Notes: generated from the sequence alone by a model not told the origin. DNA of 64,000 bases from Selaginella moellendorffii (GCF_000143415.4 NW_003314337.1:163129-227128), one strand, 5' to 3'; shown: positions 50,910-63,261, counted from the first letter of the stretch. Program-made: numbers and translations.

Positions 50910-51712
50910 TTAGTCCGATCTCTCCGATCCAGATCCCGACTCCGACTCCGACTCCTCCTCCTCCGGCTCCGAGAAAGTGTCCTTCGTTGACTCTGGTTGT
51001 TCTTGGGAGGGTCCTGCTTCCTGTGGGAACTCGTCGTCCGAGGAGCTCTCGTCCTCTGATTGGAGTTTTTGATCCAGCTCGTGAGAGGAGCTTTCTTCCG
51101 CGGATTCCTCCTCCTGGAGCTCGAATGCATCCACTTCCGCGAAGTACTTTTGCTGCTCCTGGACGAAGTTCTTTGGAACCTTGGCTGCCTTCTGTGTCCT
51201 TGCTCTACCTCGACGACTTTTCTTAGATCTCTGTAAAATAATAGAGACGGAATCAGTAACCAAGAGAAGAAAGCGTGGAGAGTGACACCTACGTGACGAG
51301 TTTTCAACTCGGTGGAATCATGGTCTTGATCTTGAAAATCGTCCTCCAAACTGGTGCTCGAATGCCGTCGCTTCTTGGACCTGGAAGCAAAAAAAATCCA
51401 TGTAAAAAGACGGAGGAAACCTCACGTAAACCTCTTCGACGGACATGTCGAAGGCATCCATTCTTCGCTCTTGTTGTCATCGCGAAGGATTCTGCGGCGC
51501 CTAGCATAGCATTTACTATCGCTTGCCACCGATCGCGCTTTCACTGACAAAACCGCTACAGGTGTGACTGCTTCGTGCTTGTTCTCGCTCAGCGGCCTCT
51601 TGATCGTTGCGCCTGCAGCCAAGAGCTCCGATCTACTCATTGGATTTGATCGATCTACATTGGCCATACCTAAGCGATCGCCATCGCCATCGCCCTCTGC
51701 CCTGCTCCTCAT
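50910..51712 (-). CDS. Nuclear acidic protein, possibly sororin-like
   Basis: About three exons. The N-terminus MRSRAEGDGDGDRLGMANVD is followed by a basic stretch (CYARRRRILRDDNKSEEW, SKKRRHSSTS, then RSKKSRRGRARTQKA). The conserved-looking core is VPKNFVQEQQKYFAEVDAFE, followed by a Glu/Ser-rich acidic tail ending SGSGSERSD. The FAEVDAFEL block recalls the C-terminal motif of the plant sororin (At3g56250), which protects sister-chromatid cohesion. I recall that motif only approximately. The ATG at 51710-51712 is the first in frame; the upstream codon is GTG. The alternative is an unrelated chromatin-linked disordered protein. Confidence 0.6.
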
Positions 51713-53393
51713 TCGTACTACGAATGAGGTGTCCACGACCTAGGTTTTATCAGCTGAGCCCTCCGATTTTGCAGCACGACCAGGGCGGGGAAAGTCAAAT
51801 TCGGCGGAGTGACGGAGCAGCTAACTCGCGAATTTCATGTTTGGAAGAAGTGGGATTATCCGTGTTGCTTTGGCTTTTCTAATGCTGTGGTGAACTACAT
51901 ATAACATCAAGCTGCTAGAGGAATAAAAATACAACACCAACCTAAACTGAATTTCATCAGTTAGTCACTCTGAAATGTGAGATTCAACCAAGTTAGTCTT
52001 GCTAGACTCTGATAAAAATGATTCCTGTGAGTCACGAAATTCCTGGAGGTACACTTGGGGTATCTACCCCTTATTAAGGGCACCATCCCTTTAGGAGTCA
52101 AAGATTAGCATTGCTAAGTAGTTAGCAAAAACACACATTCTCCGAAAGTCAATGTGTTTAAGGTTCTTTTATATATATTTAGAACAGTTAATAAATTATT
52201 CTAAAATTCAATATAGATTATATTAATTATGTAGAAGTTGTATAGAAGTGTTATTCATTTGGAATAAAATAACCTTGACTGTGAGAAGAAAGTATTTGCA
52301 CACAAAGTTGTTCAGATGATATATATCTTGATAAAGTAGTATATAGTAGTATATAGCTAACCATATGTAAAAATATATTTTGACAAGTAAGATCAAAAGT
52401 TTGACCTTGAGCTTTTGAAATGGTCAAAAAAATATCTAAGATGAATTATAAATTCTATTCTTAACATTTTAAAAAGCATCTGAGCATCAGAAGATCTAAG
52501 GATGATCTGTGAAATAAAAACTAGAACCTTTAAATTGTCAATTGAAAATTTTACAATCTAAGATATTTTGGGATAATAATACATATACCATTGCATAAAC
52601 CCTGTAAGTAATGACATTTCTAAGCAAAATCAAAACAATATTTTAAGTAAGCAAAGTAAGATCCAAGTAGTTAATATGGTTTATAGCAAAATCCTCAAAT
52701 ATCTTAACTTTAAATTTTTTCAAGAGGATCTTTTGGTGAACAATATAAATAACTAAAAATAAATATTTATTTTAATTGTGATGGCATTTTAAATGTAAAG
52801 CTTTCACTCATGCAATATTGTCATTTATAACCATCTATTAAAATTTCAATTGCAACAATTGTTTATTTTAAAAAAGGATATATAATATTTTTTATTGTGT
52901 GAAGATTCTTAAAGGATAAAACACCTTATTCTAAGTAATAAGAGGTATAAGTAATATAACTCATTATCAAAAGAAGATATAGAATACATCCTTGAGATAA
53001 GTTTTTTTTTACATTACTATAATTACTACATTTGTTTTATATATATAATACAATGGAATTTGAGAATATATATACTATGTTGTGTAAATATCTTACATAT
53101 TCCAAGTGAATCATTTTGTAAGCTTTGTTCCATTTTATATGGCTCTTCACAATATTTCTTATTCTTGACTTGGTAGGAAATAAATATTTTGCAAACTAGG
53201 TAAATGAATTGGAAGATGTATGATTTTTTAAGATTTACTATGCATGTGAAATTTAAAAAACTGCCAAATAGCTTTAGAAAAAAATACAAAACCTAAAATT
53301 CATATAAAATAAATATTTATAGGAATATTATTGTAAACTCTTTAATTTAGAAAGTCATTCAGCATACTATTCAAACTCAAAAGGATGCTTAAC
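51713..53393. other. AT-rich, CG-free repeat-like region
   Basis: A short leader of the sororin-like gene is followed from about 51,900 by very AT-rich sequence. I see no coding block with conserved motifs and, from about 52,145 to 53,728, no CG dinucleotide at all by eye. This is unlike the genic half of the window and fits old methylated transposon sequence. Confidence 0.6.
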
Positions 53394-53669
53394 TATTGCA
53401 AATATGATTGTGGATATCATAAATTATATGTTAGTGAGTCATTTCAAATATTCTTTCCTTACTGCCATGATTGTAGGAGGTTAGTATTGCTAAACCTTTT
53501 TTTAGTCTCCACATAAGATAGTTGAAAAGCTAATCCTTGCATATGCACTTAGCTAGAAAAGTATAAGAATAGAATTCCTAAGTGTTATTAGCTAAACATA
53601 TTTAACCTAGTTAGAAAAACTCATTTATTGACTTACACTTGCTAATGTTAAGAACTCCCATAGTACTGA
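53394..53669 (+). mobile_element. Old LTR copy, 5' part (decayed)
   Basis: Aligns by eye along its length with the LTR at 63,475: it starts TATTGCAAATATGA against TGTCGCGAATGTGA, and both share CCTTACTGCCA and GAATTCCTAAGTGT. Differences are mostly C to T and G to A. The copy is interrupted at 53,670 by the nested inverted LTR and resumes at 54,423. Confidence 0.75.
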
Positions 53670-53674
53670 GCTTG
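53670..53674. repeat. Target-site duplication, left
   Basis: GCTTG here matches GCTTA at 54418-54422 at four of five bases. The pair flanks the inverted solo LTR, as expected of integrase-made 5-bp duplications; the mismatch is a G/A transition. Confidence 0.6.
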
Positions 53675-54417
53675 TGTAGCACATGTGGTTTTTACCCCTT
53701 ATCCTATTATGGTTTACCATAGGGTAACCACGATGTAGAACCTAACCTTCAATATGCCACATGTCTAAAGAACAGTGGAGTGGATCCTAAATTTCAAGGC
53801 TTTAGACCATTGAATAAAGGAACAATGCCAAACTCGTAAGCATGGAACTAAGGAGTGATGGAACCATACCACAAAGCAACTCTCGAGCATAGAGCAGTCT
53901 TTGGGACAAGCTCAAAACTTACTAAATATGGAATGTTCCTAGATTACGAATTTGGACATGGGATGAACACCATTGTGTTTAGGACAATCTCTACATTTTG
54001 TAGATATGCCAAATAAGAAAATTTAGACACTATCCATAAATAGTATTTAAAACTAAAATGAGACTAACACAAAGGGCATGATAGCGAGGGTGTTTGGCAA
54101 ACACAGTAAATTATCATTCAGCAATATTGAGGGATTAATCTCAATATGTGAAGATGCTTGCCAACCTAGTGCAAGATAGAGCAAAAGATAACTAAGAGCC
54201 AGGCCAAATATACTCAGTTAAAAACACATAAGAGTTCCTACTTTATGTCCATCTGGCTAAGTACAAGTGCTAAGCCCAGTAAATTAACACTTGAACAAGA
54301 GGGGCTGATAAAGGGAACTAGTAATACTGACCTTCTACCGTCGTGGTAGTAAGGAAAGAATATTCAAAAGGATTAGCTGATATATAGCTTTTGATACCCA
54401 AAGTCACATTCGCGACA
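53675..54417 (-). mobile_element. Nested solo LTR of a retrotransposon, inverted
   Basis: 743 bp starting TG and ending CA on the plus strand. Its reverse complement starts TGTCGCGAATGTGACTTT and runs alongside the LTR at 63,475 (shared CTATCATGCCCTTTGTGTTAG and ACATTCCATATT). It sits inside an older LTR of the same family, with a 5-bp near-perfect duplication on both sides. No internal retrotransposon sequence remains, so it is a solo LTR left by recombination. Confidence 0.75.
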
Positions 54418-54422
54418 GCTTA
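54418..54422. repeat. Target-site duplication, right
   Basis: GCTTA, the partner of GCTTG at 53670-53674. Confidence 0.6.
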
Positions 54423-54640
54423 GTCCCTAAATACTCACTAGCTGATAACTTATTGTGTTTGTGAAGACACTTTTACTATCATACCCTTTATGTTAGTTCC
54501 ATTCAGTCCTATTAGCTATTCATGGAAAATGTCTAAATTTGTGAATTTAGCATTTCTATGGAATGTAAATATTGTCATTGTTATTTCTACTTCCAAATTT
54601 GCAATTTAACACCATTCTATATTTAGTAAGTTTCCATAAT
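54423..54640 (+). mobile_element. Old LTR copy, continued 3' of the nested insertion
   Basis: Sequence continues the alignment with the LTR at 63,475 exactly where the left part broke off (GTCCCTAAATACTCACT against GTCCCTCAATATCACTG, then ATCATACCCTTTATGTTAG). It can be followed to about TTCTATATTTAGTAAGTTT near 54,640; its true end is not clear. Confidence 0.65.
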
Positions 54641-57600
54641 TATCCTAGAGATTAACTCTTGAGATTAGGGTGAAAGCCCAAAGCATATGTTCCTTAGAGG
54701 GGGTTTGTGAGGGGTTCCAAATGTATAACAAGGATAATGGGTAGGTCGGGCATGGCCAACTAATTTGAGGCATAGTTTAACTCACCATATAGAAAAAATA
54801 AAGGATAAACTATAAAATAATTTTAAGAAACTTTAATAGAGCTTTGGTTTTTATATTCAGGGGTTCTAATATTGAAAACTTAAGTGGTAGATGTCTATAT
54901 TACTTTAAAATATATAGTCAAATTTATCACATGATTGCTCCAGCACATCCTCCTACTAATGCACCACTAAAAAATAGATAATAAAATGAAAAATCCATTT
55001 AATACAACCTATGATCCAAATTTGTTGTTACAATGAGATCATATGCTATGAATAACAAACTTATATGTAAAAGCTTTTCAAATGATGTACACTTTAGAAT
55101 CATAAGGGCACTATTGTTCACTTAGTTATGGCACTCCAAAATGTGGTATTCGTATGTTAATCAAAAGTAAAGGTACTAATATATATGTCAATATTATTGT
55201 TTTCACTTCTAATGATGGTCAACCATCTTTTGATGGAGAAAAATATATATCCATATGGGTCACACTTTAAATATTTTTATTATCAATAAATATTTTGACC
55301 CAAAAGTTTGAGTGTTTATTTCCATCAAAAAGCACACCTAAAACAAAAGGCAAAGACAAAAGTTAAGGCAAGTAAAGTGGGTGGTAGGAGAAAGTTGTCT
55401 TTCCACAATTTCCACAACCTTGACTGAGAAGAAAGTGTAAGACTGCCATATACCATCTCATCACCATCTTGGAGCATAGTTTTATATTAAAAGTATGCCA
55501 CCATATCCCTCTTTTTAAATTAGATTAGGTAGGTTGACATTTCTAAGCTTATGCTGCTATTTATATCGTAAATGTCTAAATTTCTTAGCTTTCAAATAAG
55601 CCTCTCTAGCCAAGTTTGCACTAATCCAATAGCCTCTTTCATTTATGGTTGTTATTATTACTTTCATCTTGGGCAAAGTAAGTGTTTTAGTTTTCAATCT
55701 AAGTGTTGTTTCAGCTTCTACATTTGTAGAACTACCTCTCAATTCAACCTTAGAAACTAAGCCTCTAAGGCATTTATAAATGATTTTCATGGCATTTTTT
55801 TATCTTGAACAAATGTTGAAGAGTGCAAGAACTGTTAAATTAATATTTGTGTACATTCTAATAAGGGTAAATGCCTCTTTTTCACCTAGAGATTACAGTT
55901 AAAATTGAAAACTTAATTGAATCAGATTGAAGAAGCAAGTCCCAACCAATATATGCTTGGTTTAATCACCCCACAAGTAGTCCTATCGAAATGACAATAG
56001 TATTTTTCTATTGCAATCTACTCTTTTCTATTGGAATTTTTTTTTAAAATGTGTCTTGATGCCTTAACTTTGTAAAGTACTAAGAGGTATTCATTGTCAC
56101 TTTGGATCCTCCGACAACTTGTGCTAATGGTATAGATATTCATAATACTATAAAACATAGTGGAGTTGAAACTAATATTGGTTTCTATAATAGCCTTGAT
56201 CAAACCACTTCAACAAATATTCATAATCAAGAAAATGTTCAGCATGAAGATGTGGGAAACAACATTAATAGTGACAGACATGACAATGAAGACCACATAA
56301 ATTTTGACAGTGACAATATTGTGAAATTAGCAAATTAAAGATTTTATGATGATCACACCACACATATGTTCAATATTGGAAATATGTCTTCTTCATGTAC
56401 TCACTATGATGCATTATATTTTAAAAATGAATCTAGCTTTATATGCTATCAAATGGAGACGTTTCTGGCAAACTATCACAATAGCACCAGAGTCAACCTG
56501 CAATACAATACAAAGTGAAGACAAATTTAGGGTTATGACAAACATGAAGCCAAAAAAATTAGTAAATTAAAGTTTATAATTCTCATTTGTAGCTAAGTTT
56601 TTATCTTTTATTATTGCCTCTTCTTATTATTATTATCATCCTTTCTTATTGTCCCCTTTTTTTAACCATTCATTACCTTTGCTAAGTAATGTTGGAAATT
56701 TATAACCTGTGGAACTTGTTAAGTGCCTCTCTCATCATAAAAGCTTAAAAAAGGAAGTGTCCTTTGAAGTGGAGTAGATTCCTCAAGTGTTTTAATAGCA
56801 AAAGATAGCTTGTAAGATATGAATAATTCTCTAAACTATCCTAGAGGGAGGCCATAAGCTTGGTTGATATAGCAGTCTTCTATGGGGACCTTGTGTTTAG
56901 AACCATCAATAGCATGAAGGATGTTGTAATTTGAAATAATTCTTATTATTATTGCAATTCTTGTAAAAGCCAAAGTTGTTGGAGATGTTCAACCTCTTGC
57001 AAATATAGCAAGAGTAGTTCATTGACACCTCCCATGGATGATAGGGATGAAATAGTTAGTTATCTACAACATGAAGCTAAGAACAACACAAAAATGTATA
57101 AGCAAAAACATGCCCTTGTAAACCAATTACAGCATAAAGCTATTATTGCACATAAATGATCTATCAGATCTTGCCATGCTTTGTGATTAGGCAATTTGTA
57201 CATAATAATGCATGGAGCAACATAATAGATATTCATTTAATCTGTGTCTTGCAAATTATAGAAGATCTTACATGCCATTTCTCTTGCAAACCAAGCCTTA
57301 GGCTCTTGGAATATGTGTCACATGTCACTAAGAATTTTGACCTAGTGTAAGGGTCATCAAACTTTGGAAACTATATATATATGTACTTTGTATTTCTCTT
57401 CAAATGTGTCACCAATATAAATAACATTGATGTTGAATTGTGTCTGGTCAATGGATATAATAGCAGCACCAACAACATTAAACTGCATAACTTACAAGTC
57501 TTAATAGTGAGTGAACACTAGTGATGCCCACAATATCAAGTTAAGATTGGCTATTCATGCACTAACAACTGGTTGTCAATTTCAATGCATCACAAGTGAG

Positions 57601-58052
57601 CACCTTGGTAGAACTTTGGATTTTTGTGCTTTAGCATAAAGTTCTAAATGCAGAGCCACATTCATGGCAAGAAGAAGTAGATTTGTGCAAGTTTGAAAGA
57701 TAGTATCACAATACACAAGTGCACTCCAAGCCAGTCTATAACACCAGCACTAAGAAAGAATAACATGGTAAGACGATATACTAATTTCCTGTTGGAAGTC
57801 AAAGATCCTATAGTAACAAAGCACATATATAAGTAGTGGGTTAGTATTGCAAAAGAATGTAAGTCAACAATGTGTTGAAGTGGATATTGTGACTCTGTTG
57901 TGATTGATGACCAAAATTTTGGCTAGCTCTAGAAAATGAATTATACAATGAAGAATTACATCCTATTAAAACAAGGGAAGAAGTTTTATTAAATGCGTAT
58001 AGGTCTAGTGTATTGATGCAAGTGAGAGGTGATTTAAAAATTGGGATATTTA
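54641..58052. other. AT-rich decayed repeat region
   Basis: About 3.4 kb with few CG dinucleotides and only short open frames, such as 55,557-55,790 (minus, 77 codons, containing VSKVELRGSSTNVEAE) and 56,102-56,338 (plus). Neither matches a family I can name. Some stretches could be old transposon coding sequence, for example a helical frame near 57,040-57,150. I see no reverse transcriptase, integrase or transposase motif. Confidence 0.45.
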
Positions 58053-58146
58053 GAGTTAAACATATTTGGGTTTGAGTGGGTGAGATTTCTCAAGAAGTCC
58101 CACCTAACCCAATACTACTCAAACCTAAATACACTTAACCAAACTC
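58053..58146. repeat. Imperfect inverted repeat (hairpin-like)
   Basis: Left arm about 58,053-58,077 (GAGTTAAACATATTTGGG then TTTGAGT) and right arm about 58,117-58,146 (ACTCAAACCTAAATAC onward, revcomp GTATTTAGGTTTGAGT). The arms are ~25-30 nt with several mismatches and a ~40-nt loop. It could be a MITE remnant or a hairpin; no target duplication is evident. Confidence 0.5.
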
Positions 58147-58689
58147 AAAAAGTCTAAACTCAAAAGTTTGCAACGAGATTATACATAATTAAAGCATTGA
58201 GAGTTTTACACTAAAAATGCGAATGTTGTGATATCACCAATAAAGCTCTCCTCTAAAACTGTCTCCTCTATTCTATTTACATTCTCTCTATCTGGTCATG
58301 GAACAACCTCTTCTACACTCTTAGCAAAAGCAATGTTAAGGGTGGACATGAACTCAAAAGTTGGTGTCTCTATTTCAAGTCTTCTCACTGCCCATAGTGT
58401 CATGACGAAAAGAAGCAAAATAACATAAATATGTAAAGAATGCTAATTAGATAAAGGAATTTGGAGTAGTTTTGGCTTATTATATAATACGAGCATAAAT
58501 ATTTCCAATCTCCACAATAATCATCAAATAAAGTTGATGTATGTTAGGTGAGTGGGTATTTATAATTGCATTATTTGATAAATGGATATATAGTGAAAGT
58601 CATTTTTTCTTGCAAGATCCTTATAACTGTAAGACAAATCACATGTAACTATTTTAACAACATGCAAAAAATTAGAATGGAATCCACAT

Positions 58690-60240
58690 ACCTTAGGTGT
58701 CAAGACCAAGTGTGTAAAACTTGAATTTCTCCATGTCTTGGTATTTTTCAAGTTTACTATAGATCTTGAAATTAAAAATCTTTGAACAGATATGTAAAGA
58801 GAATGCAAGATAATTCTCATCTCACATTGTAGCTAGTTCTTTGGTCGACAAGTCTACAATTTCTTGTGCAGCCTCTTGAAATGCAACAGCCCACATATGG
58901 CTGCTACTATCCGCTATGCACATCTTTAGAGCATACTTGAACTCCATCTGTGTCTCAAAATTGCAAGAGTTACAGAACTACCCATCTATTGTTTGGGTAA
59001 TCTTTTTGCCACATTGCCATCCATTCACAAGATTGATGCACTGTAATAAAACTCATTTGTCTTCATTTCCTTCATAGTGGCTATCACTCTATAAATAAGG
59101 GAGCTTTCCAACACCTTTAACTGCAACTTTGATATCTTTGACCAAGTCATAGTGCAGTTAATAGTCTGTCTCAATAATGATGTGTTCAAATGTATGAATT
59201 TAGTGACATTGTAGTATAATGACTTCCACTCTCACAAATCAGTCACCACTTTCATTTCCAATTTATTCTAACACCAATTGCTGAAAGTGATTTACCACTA
59301 TCTTTACACATATAATTGGGTGAACCCCACTTTCTATCCTCTCCTATATGTATGGGGATATCCTTTTATGTCTACTTTTAAATCCCATAGGCACAAGTCA
59401 ACACTATGGCCTGATTCATCATATAGACATAGTGTTCTCTTTTTCACATCACACAATCTCACAATAATTGCATCAATGCATATTACAATGTCAATCACGT
59501 CAACAAAGGAGTCTTTTTCCACTTGACACATCTCTAAGATGCTTTTTCTCACAAGGACAATTTTTGGGAATGATGTATCCTCATCCAGCACAGTAAACTC
59601 TATACCTTTGTTAGCTTGAATCTCCCAGGTCACTTTAAATGGTGGATTAAAACATTGTATTCCACCACTCCCAGAAAATGAATACACAGTGTCCTGGAAA
59701 ATCTTATCAGACAAAGCCACCACACAGTCATCGGAATTGACAATTCTGATCTCTATTCCTTGGACATCAACAACGTCAAATGATATTATGCATCCTAATC
59801 TTTTCATGTTGAAATGTTGACTCTTGCACGAAATGACCACTTGTAAGAATAGTCGCTGATTTCTTTGATGTACACCTCTTTTATAGCAGCCTTTTTTGAG
59901 CTCTCTCCCTATAACAACTGAAACAATCTAGAGATCATGTATCCAGAATGATGGGCCACCAAACTATTTGCAACACATGAAACTTTTTTTTATTGTATTT
60001 TGGGGACTGGCTCGGAGCAAGGATAAACATGTTTAATTGTAAAGTAACTTTTCCATAGACACTTGACCACGTTTTTATCCTTGGCAAGTTCAAATGTTAT
60101 ATAATAGTTATTCAGAATGAAAAGCAAAAAATGGTTTTACCACTTTCATGTCTTGAAGGACAAGGTTTGTGTGTGTGCACTTCCATACTCCACCATCCAA
60201 GAAGCATGCATCCGATACAATTAATGACCTGCATAATCAT
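58690..60240 (-). pseudogene. Broken RPA1-like (replication protein A large subunit) gene
   Basis: RPA1 binds single-stranded DNA in replication and repair. On the minus strand pieces appear in the family order. Near 60,210-60,130 an N-terminal fold piece reads LIVSDACFLDGG after a splice-like TATGCAG. Near 59,880 ISDYSYKWSFRARVN matches the start of DBD-A. An open stretch at 59,334-59,840 holds RLGCIISFDVVDVQGIEIR, FKVTWEIQANKGIEFTVLDE and DESGHSVDLCLWD (DBD-A/B). The DBD-C zinc region (WQCGKK, then FCNSCNFETQMEFKYALKM and WAVAFQEAA) lies at about 59,020-58,830. Frames are broken by shifts and stops (TAG before FCNSC, TGA after it) that fit decay. Plant Helitrons carry RPA-like genes, so this may be a Helitron part or a dead host copy. 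Confidence 0.7.
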
Positions 60241-61379
60241 TTGTGTTTATTCTGCTTTGTTAAATAAGAAAACACATTTACTGTTTCCCATTTATCTCGA
60301 GGAAAGTGTAGTTCAGGAATTTCACAAATGAATTCAGACAGATACCCCACAAAGCTATTAAACCTGAAACTTGATGTGATGCAATAGCCTTAAGTGTTTC
60401 ATTGTCGTTTGCAATAGAAAACTTTTTTGGTCAATCTATGTTCATAACACACAACACCAGTTCCTTATTTGAATTTTCACTTTTCTGTTCCCATCATCTA
60501 TACACTTCATGGTCGCTCATGAGGGTTGCTGGCTGCTAGGATATTTAAAAAGTCATCTATTAAAAAGAATTTTCTAAACTGCCATAGTTTGCGTACATAT
60601 TGATCAAACCATTGGCAACCATGTTATTTCTACCTTGATATATAGGGAAACAAATAAAAAAGTGTTGATTACAAATCATTGTCAAAGTTTATATGGAAAG
60701 AAAGAGATGCAACTTATATCTATAACTCTTGGGAACAAGCCAAAAGCACTCAAGGTCAACTTTTGCATGTCACATGTCACATGTCACACTGGTCTATCAC
60801 TAAAACTTAACTTAAAAAAAACGAAATGACTAAATACTGACTGACTCACTCCTGACAGCTTAAAGCCGGTTGCAAGAGATTGAACAGGTGTTTGGAAAAT
60901 TTAGGAGGATACAATAGGAAGAATTCCAGGCCGTTGGTACCAAAAGAGAGCCTGACCCGTCTTATCTATTTCACATCCTTCAATAGTCTGGCCCATACCT
61001 AGGTAAACATAGATACATTGTCCTGCTATCCGGTTATCCCTACATTGTAATTTCCTGCTTTCCAAAACAGGGAACATCTTCTTGGCTACAGTGTACAAAC
61101 AACTACCTCATTGTTTTGTGGAGCATCCTTTTGATTTGGCAGAAAATCAAGTAAGTCAGTAGGCATGCACTTGATCTTTAGCTTCTTATACTGGTTTCTG
61201 GTCACACCAACGTTTCTCTTTTCAGCCTTTCTTAGGATCTGTCAGGGACCGATGCCTCTGGCAATGCATCCTGTTCTATATAACGAAAGGACTATGCAGA
61301 TTATTCACGAATATTCATGCGTCTCAGCGCAAGTCAACCTTCAGATAATTCAGTAGCACATTGCTGAAAATGAAAATGA
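60241..61379. other. Repeat-like region without a nameable gene
   Basis: Short open frames only. A piece at 60,901-61,098 (minus, 65 codons, with QCRDNRIAGQCIYVYLG) looks coding-like but I cannot name it. GC content rises towards 61,380. Confidence 0.4.
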
Positions 61380-61407
61380 GCTTGTGAGAATGAAGATCGC
61401 TCCCCAC

Positions 61408-61635
61408 CTAGTGGAACCCAGGACGGCCCTCGTAGAGGGGCGAGGTAAAAGTCCCGTCTCCACCGCTGAGCTCCACCAGCATGCGCCCATAGTAAACCGA
61501 GCACCTGGTGCCCAACTTGGTCATATCGCAGTTGCCAAACACGAAATCGTTGCACCCACCATCCACTACGTAGAAATCCATGCAGCCTTTGTACCTGCCA
61601 GTCGTCAAAAAAGCAATTGTTCTTATTCTGCCCAT
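61408..61635 (-). pseudogene. Unnamed coding-like gene fragment
   Basis: A 75-codon open stretch on the minus strand, markedly GC-richer than the surrounding region and with coherent composition (CMDFYVVDGGCNDFVFGNCD, then RCSVYYGRMLVELSGG). Cysteine-rich with no start or stop of its own; the reading continues beyond a TAG towards 61,370. It resembles a captured exon. I do not recognise the family. Confidence 0.45.
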
Positions 61636-61774
61636 GAGTGAGCTTGTAGGTGCTTGTATGTTGCCTTTATTTCCTATTGCACTCTTCTTATCCCCGGGTC
61701 ATCACCTTGAGTGGTACAAAGGCTGGGATTCATTTTGGGGGGAGTTTCTTAAGTTTGGGTTGGGGTTTTTAAAA

Positions 61775-61794
61775 CCCCCCCCCCCCCCCCCCCC
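61775..61794. repeat. Homopolymer of 20 cytosines
   Basis: An unbroken run of C preceded by a G-rich stretch (TTGGGTTGGGG). Very prone to length errors and able to form G-quadruplex structure on the minus strand. Confidence 0.9.
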
Positions 61795-62539
61795 ACCTGG
61801 CACCCTCTTTTCTCACTCTCGGAAGCAAAAACCCTGCAATCCTAGCCTCTAGCAATACAAGGTGTGTATTCTTTTTATATTTTCTTTAGCTTTGTGCTTT
61901 GTAAACTAATTGGTTGATTGAATAGAGTTTAAGGACTAGGGAACATTGAGGACCTTCCTTTTAAATGTTCTGATCAGTACATCTTTACTGATAGGGAAAC
62001 TTTACATGTTTACTTTCATTTTTCTTTCATATGGCACTATCTTTCCCCTTTTTTTGATAGTACCATTTCTAGAAGGTGATGGAAAATAAGGTGATTCAAG
62101 CAACATGCTGGGCATGGGAAAGATTGACCATAGTGAGTCACTTGATATATTGGGTATGGCATTTTTTTCCACTTTATGTGAAAAGTTAATACAAAAAACT
62201 CAGAACTTGTTTGACAAGTGAATTAAGCCATTTGCCATTTTCTGGGCATATATTCCACTTAAATCCAAATCTAGTGAGTTGATAAGTTGTCACACACATT
62301 TGATAACACCAGAAGCAATGACAGACCAAAGTCTTTTTGGCAAAGGAAGTCTCATCAGTGTTGAAACGAAAGACATGTAAGACATATCATGCTTATGATC
62401 AAAGTATTCATTTTCTTTTGTGGCTATTGAGTGTAATAGTCTTTTGGTTTGTATTTGATCTTTGGTTCTTTCGTGAGTGCACATTTAGTCCCACTGTAAG
62501 GTGCTGGTCCTGGTTCAATTCTGACACTATTGATGCTTT

Positions 62540-62677
62540 TGAGAAAAGAGAAAAGAGCACTCCAATCCAGCCCTTCTTCAATGACACAAGCTATGCAACT
62601 AGATTCTCCAGGAGCTTGTGGAGGGCATCTTTGCAGCACAAGATCAACATCCCACAAAGCGTGGACAAGGAGTGACA
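62540..62677 (+). pseudogene. Laccase gene fragment (middle/C-terminal part)
   Basis: The frame reads FEKREKSTPIQPFFNDTSYA then TRFSRSLWRASLQHKINIPQ and SVDKE before a stop. Laccases have a matching block just before their second Cys-rich segment (NDT..ATRFS.SL....VP..VD). Sequence after the stop no longer matches. It lies upstream of an N-terminal laccase piece, so the order is reversed relative to a real gene. Confidence 0.6.
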
Positions 62678-62828
62678 AGCGTGATCTCAAGTGCTTGCCT
62701 TGCAGTTGTGATCTTGTCTTTCCTCATGATCTAGTGGCTGTTCAGAATGAAATAACCAAAGTCTACCACTTCTAGGTCAGTTTGCTTAAATATGCATCTA
62801 GAGCTCATCAAATTGCCACTAAACTCGA

Positions 62829-62940
62829 TGGTTAGGAGGGTGGGAAGAACAAAGTACATTATTACTATCAATGGCGAGCTCCCAGGAACAACGATCTATG
62901 CCAATGACAGTGATAAGCTTCTTATCACAGTAACGAACAT
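62829..62940 (+). pseudogene. Laccase gene fragment (N-terminal cupredoxin part)
   Basis: The frame reads MVRRVGRTKYIITINGELPG then TTIYANDSDKLLITVTNIG. This is the hallmark start of plant laccases (cupredoxin domain 1, usually ..TVNGQFPGPTL.A..GD...V.V.N..). The copper-binding HWHG that should follow is absent; the match stops after about 37 residues. It is a scrap, not a gene. Confidence 0.75.
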
Positions 62941-63261
62941 TGGGTCTCAAAAGTTCTAAAACATTCTGTAATCTAATGCTCTATCACAAGTATGGAATCT
63001 GGCAATTTAGGAAGCCCTAGTTCGATGCCCAGGCTATGTCATGCAATGTCCTCTCAAGTGAAGCTAATTGTATTGGCAGCCCAGCATAAATGCAATGAGT
63101 GGCATTGTGGATCCCAGGGACCGCTTCAGTTGCAAGGGGATCCTCTAGCCTTGGAGACTCACACTTCAACTTGGCTGTGGAAAGTTTTGGTGATAGCGTA
63201 AGTAGTGCAGCAAAACTGGTTTGCAATTCTGAGCTACATGTCTGGCATTTTCCATTGCATA

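Noticed and set aside
51713-51736. Longer N-terminus for the sororin-like protein
   Set aside because: The upstream start is GTG; the first ATG is at 51,710-51,712.
56102-56338. Plus-strand frame of 78 codons as a gene
   Set aside because: Asn/His/Asp-rich, no conserved block, in CG-poor decayed sequence; more likely chance or old repeat.
51900-58050. Intact retrotransposon or DNA transposon genes
   Set aside because: No reverse transcriptase, integrase, RNase H or transposase motif is legible; only short broken frames.
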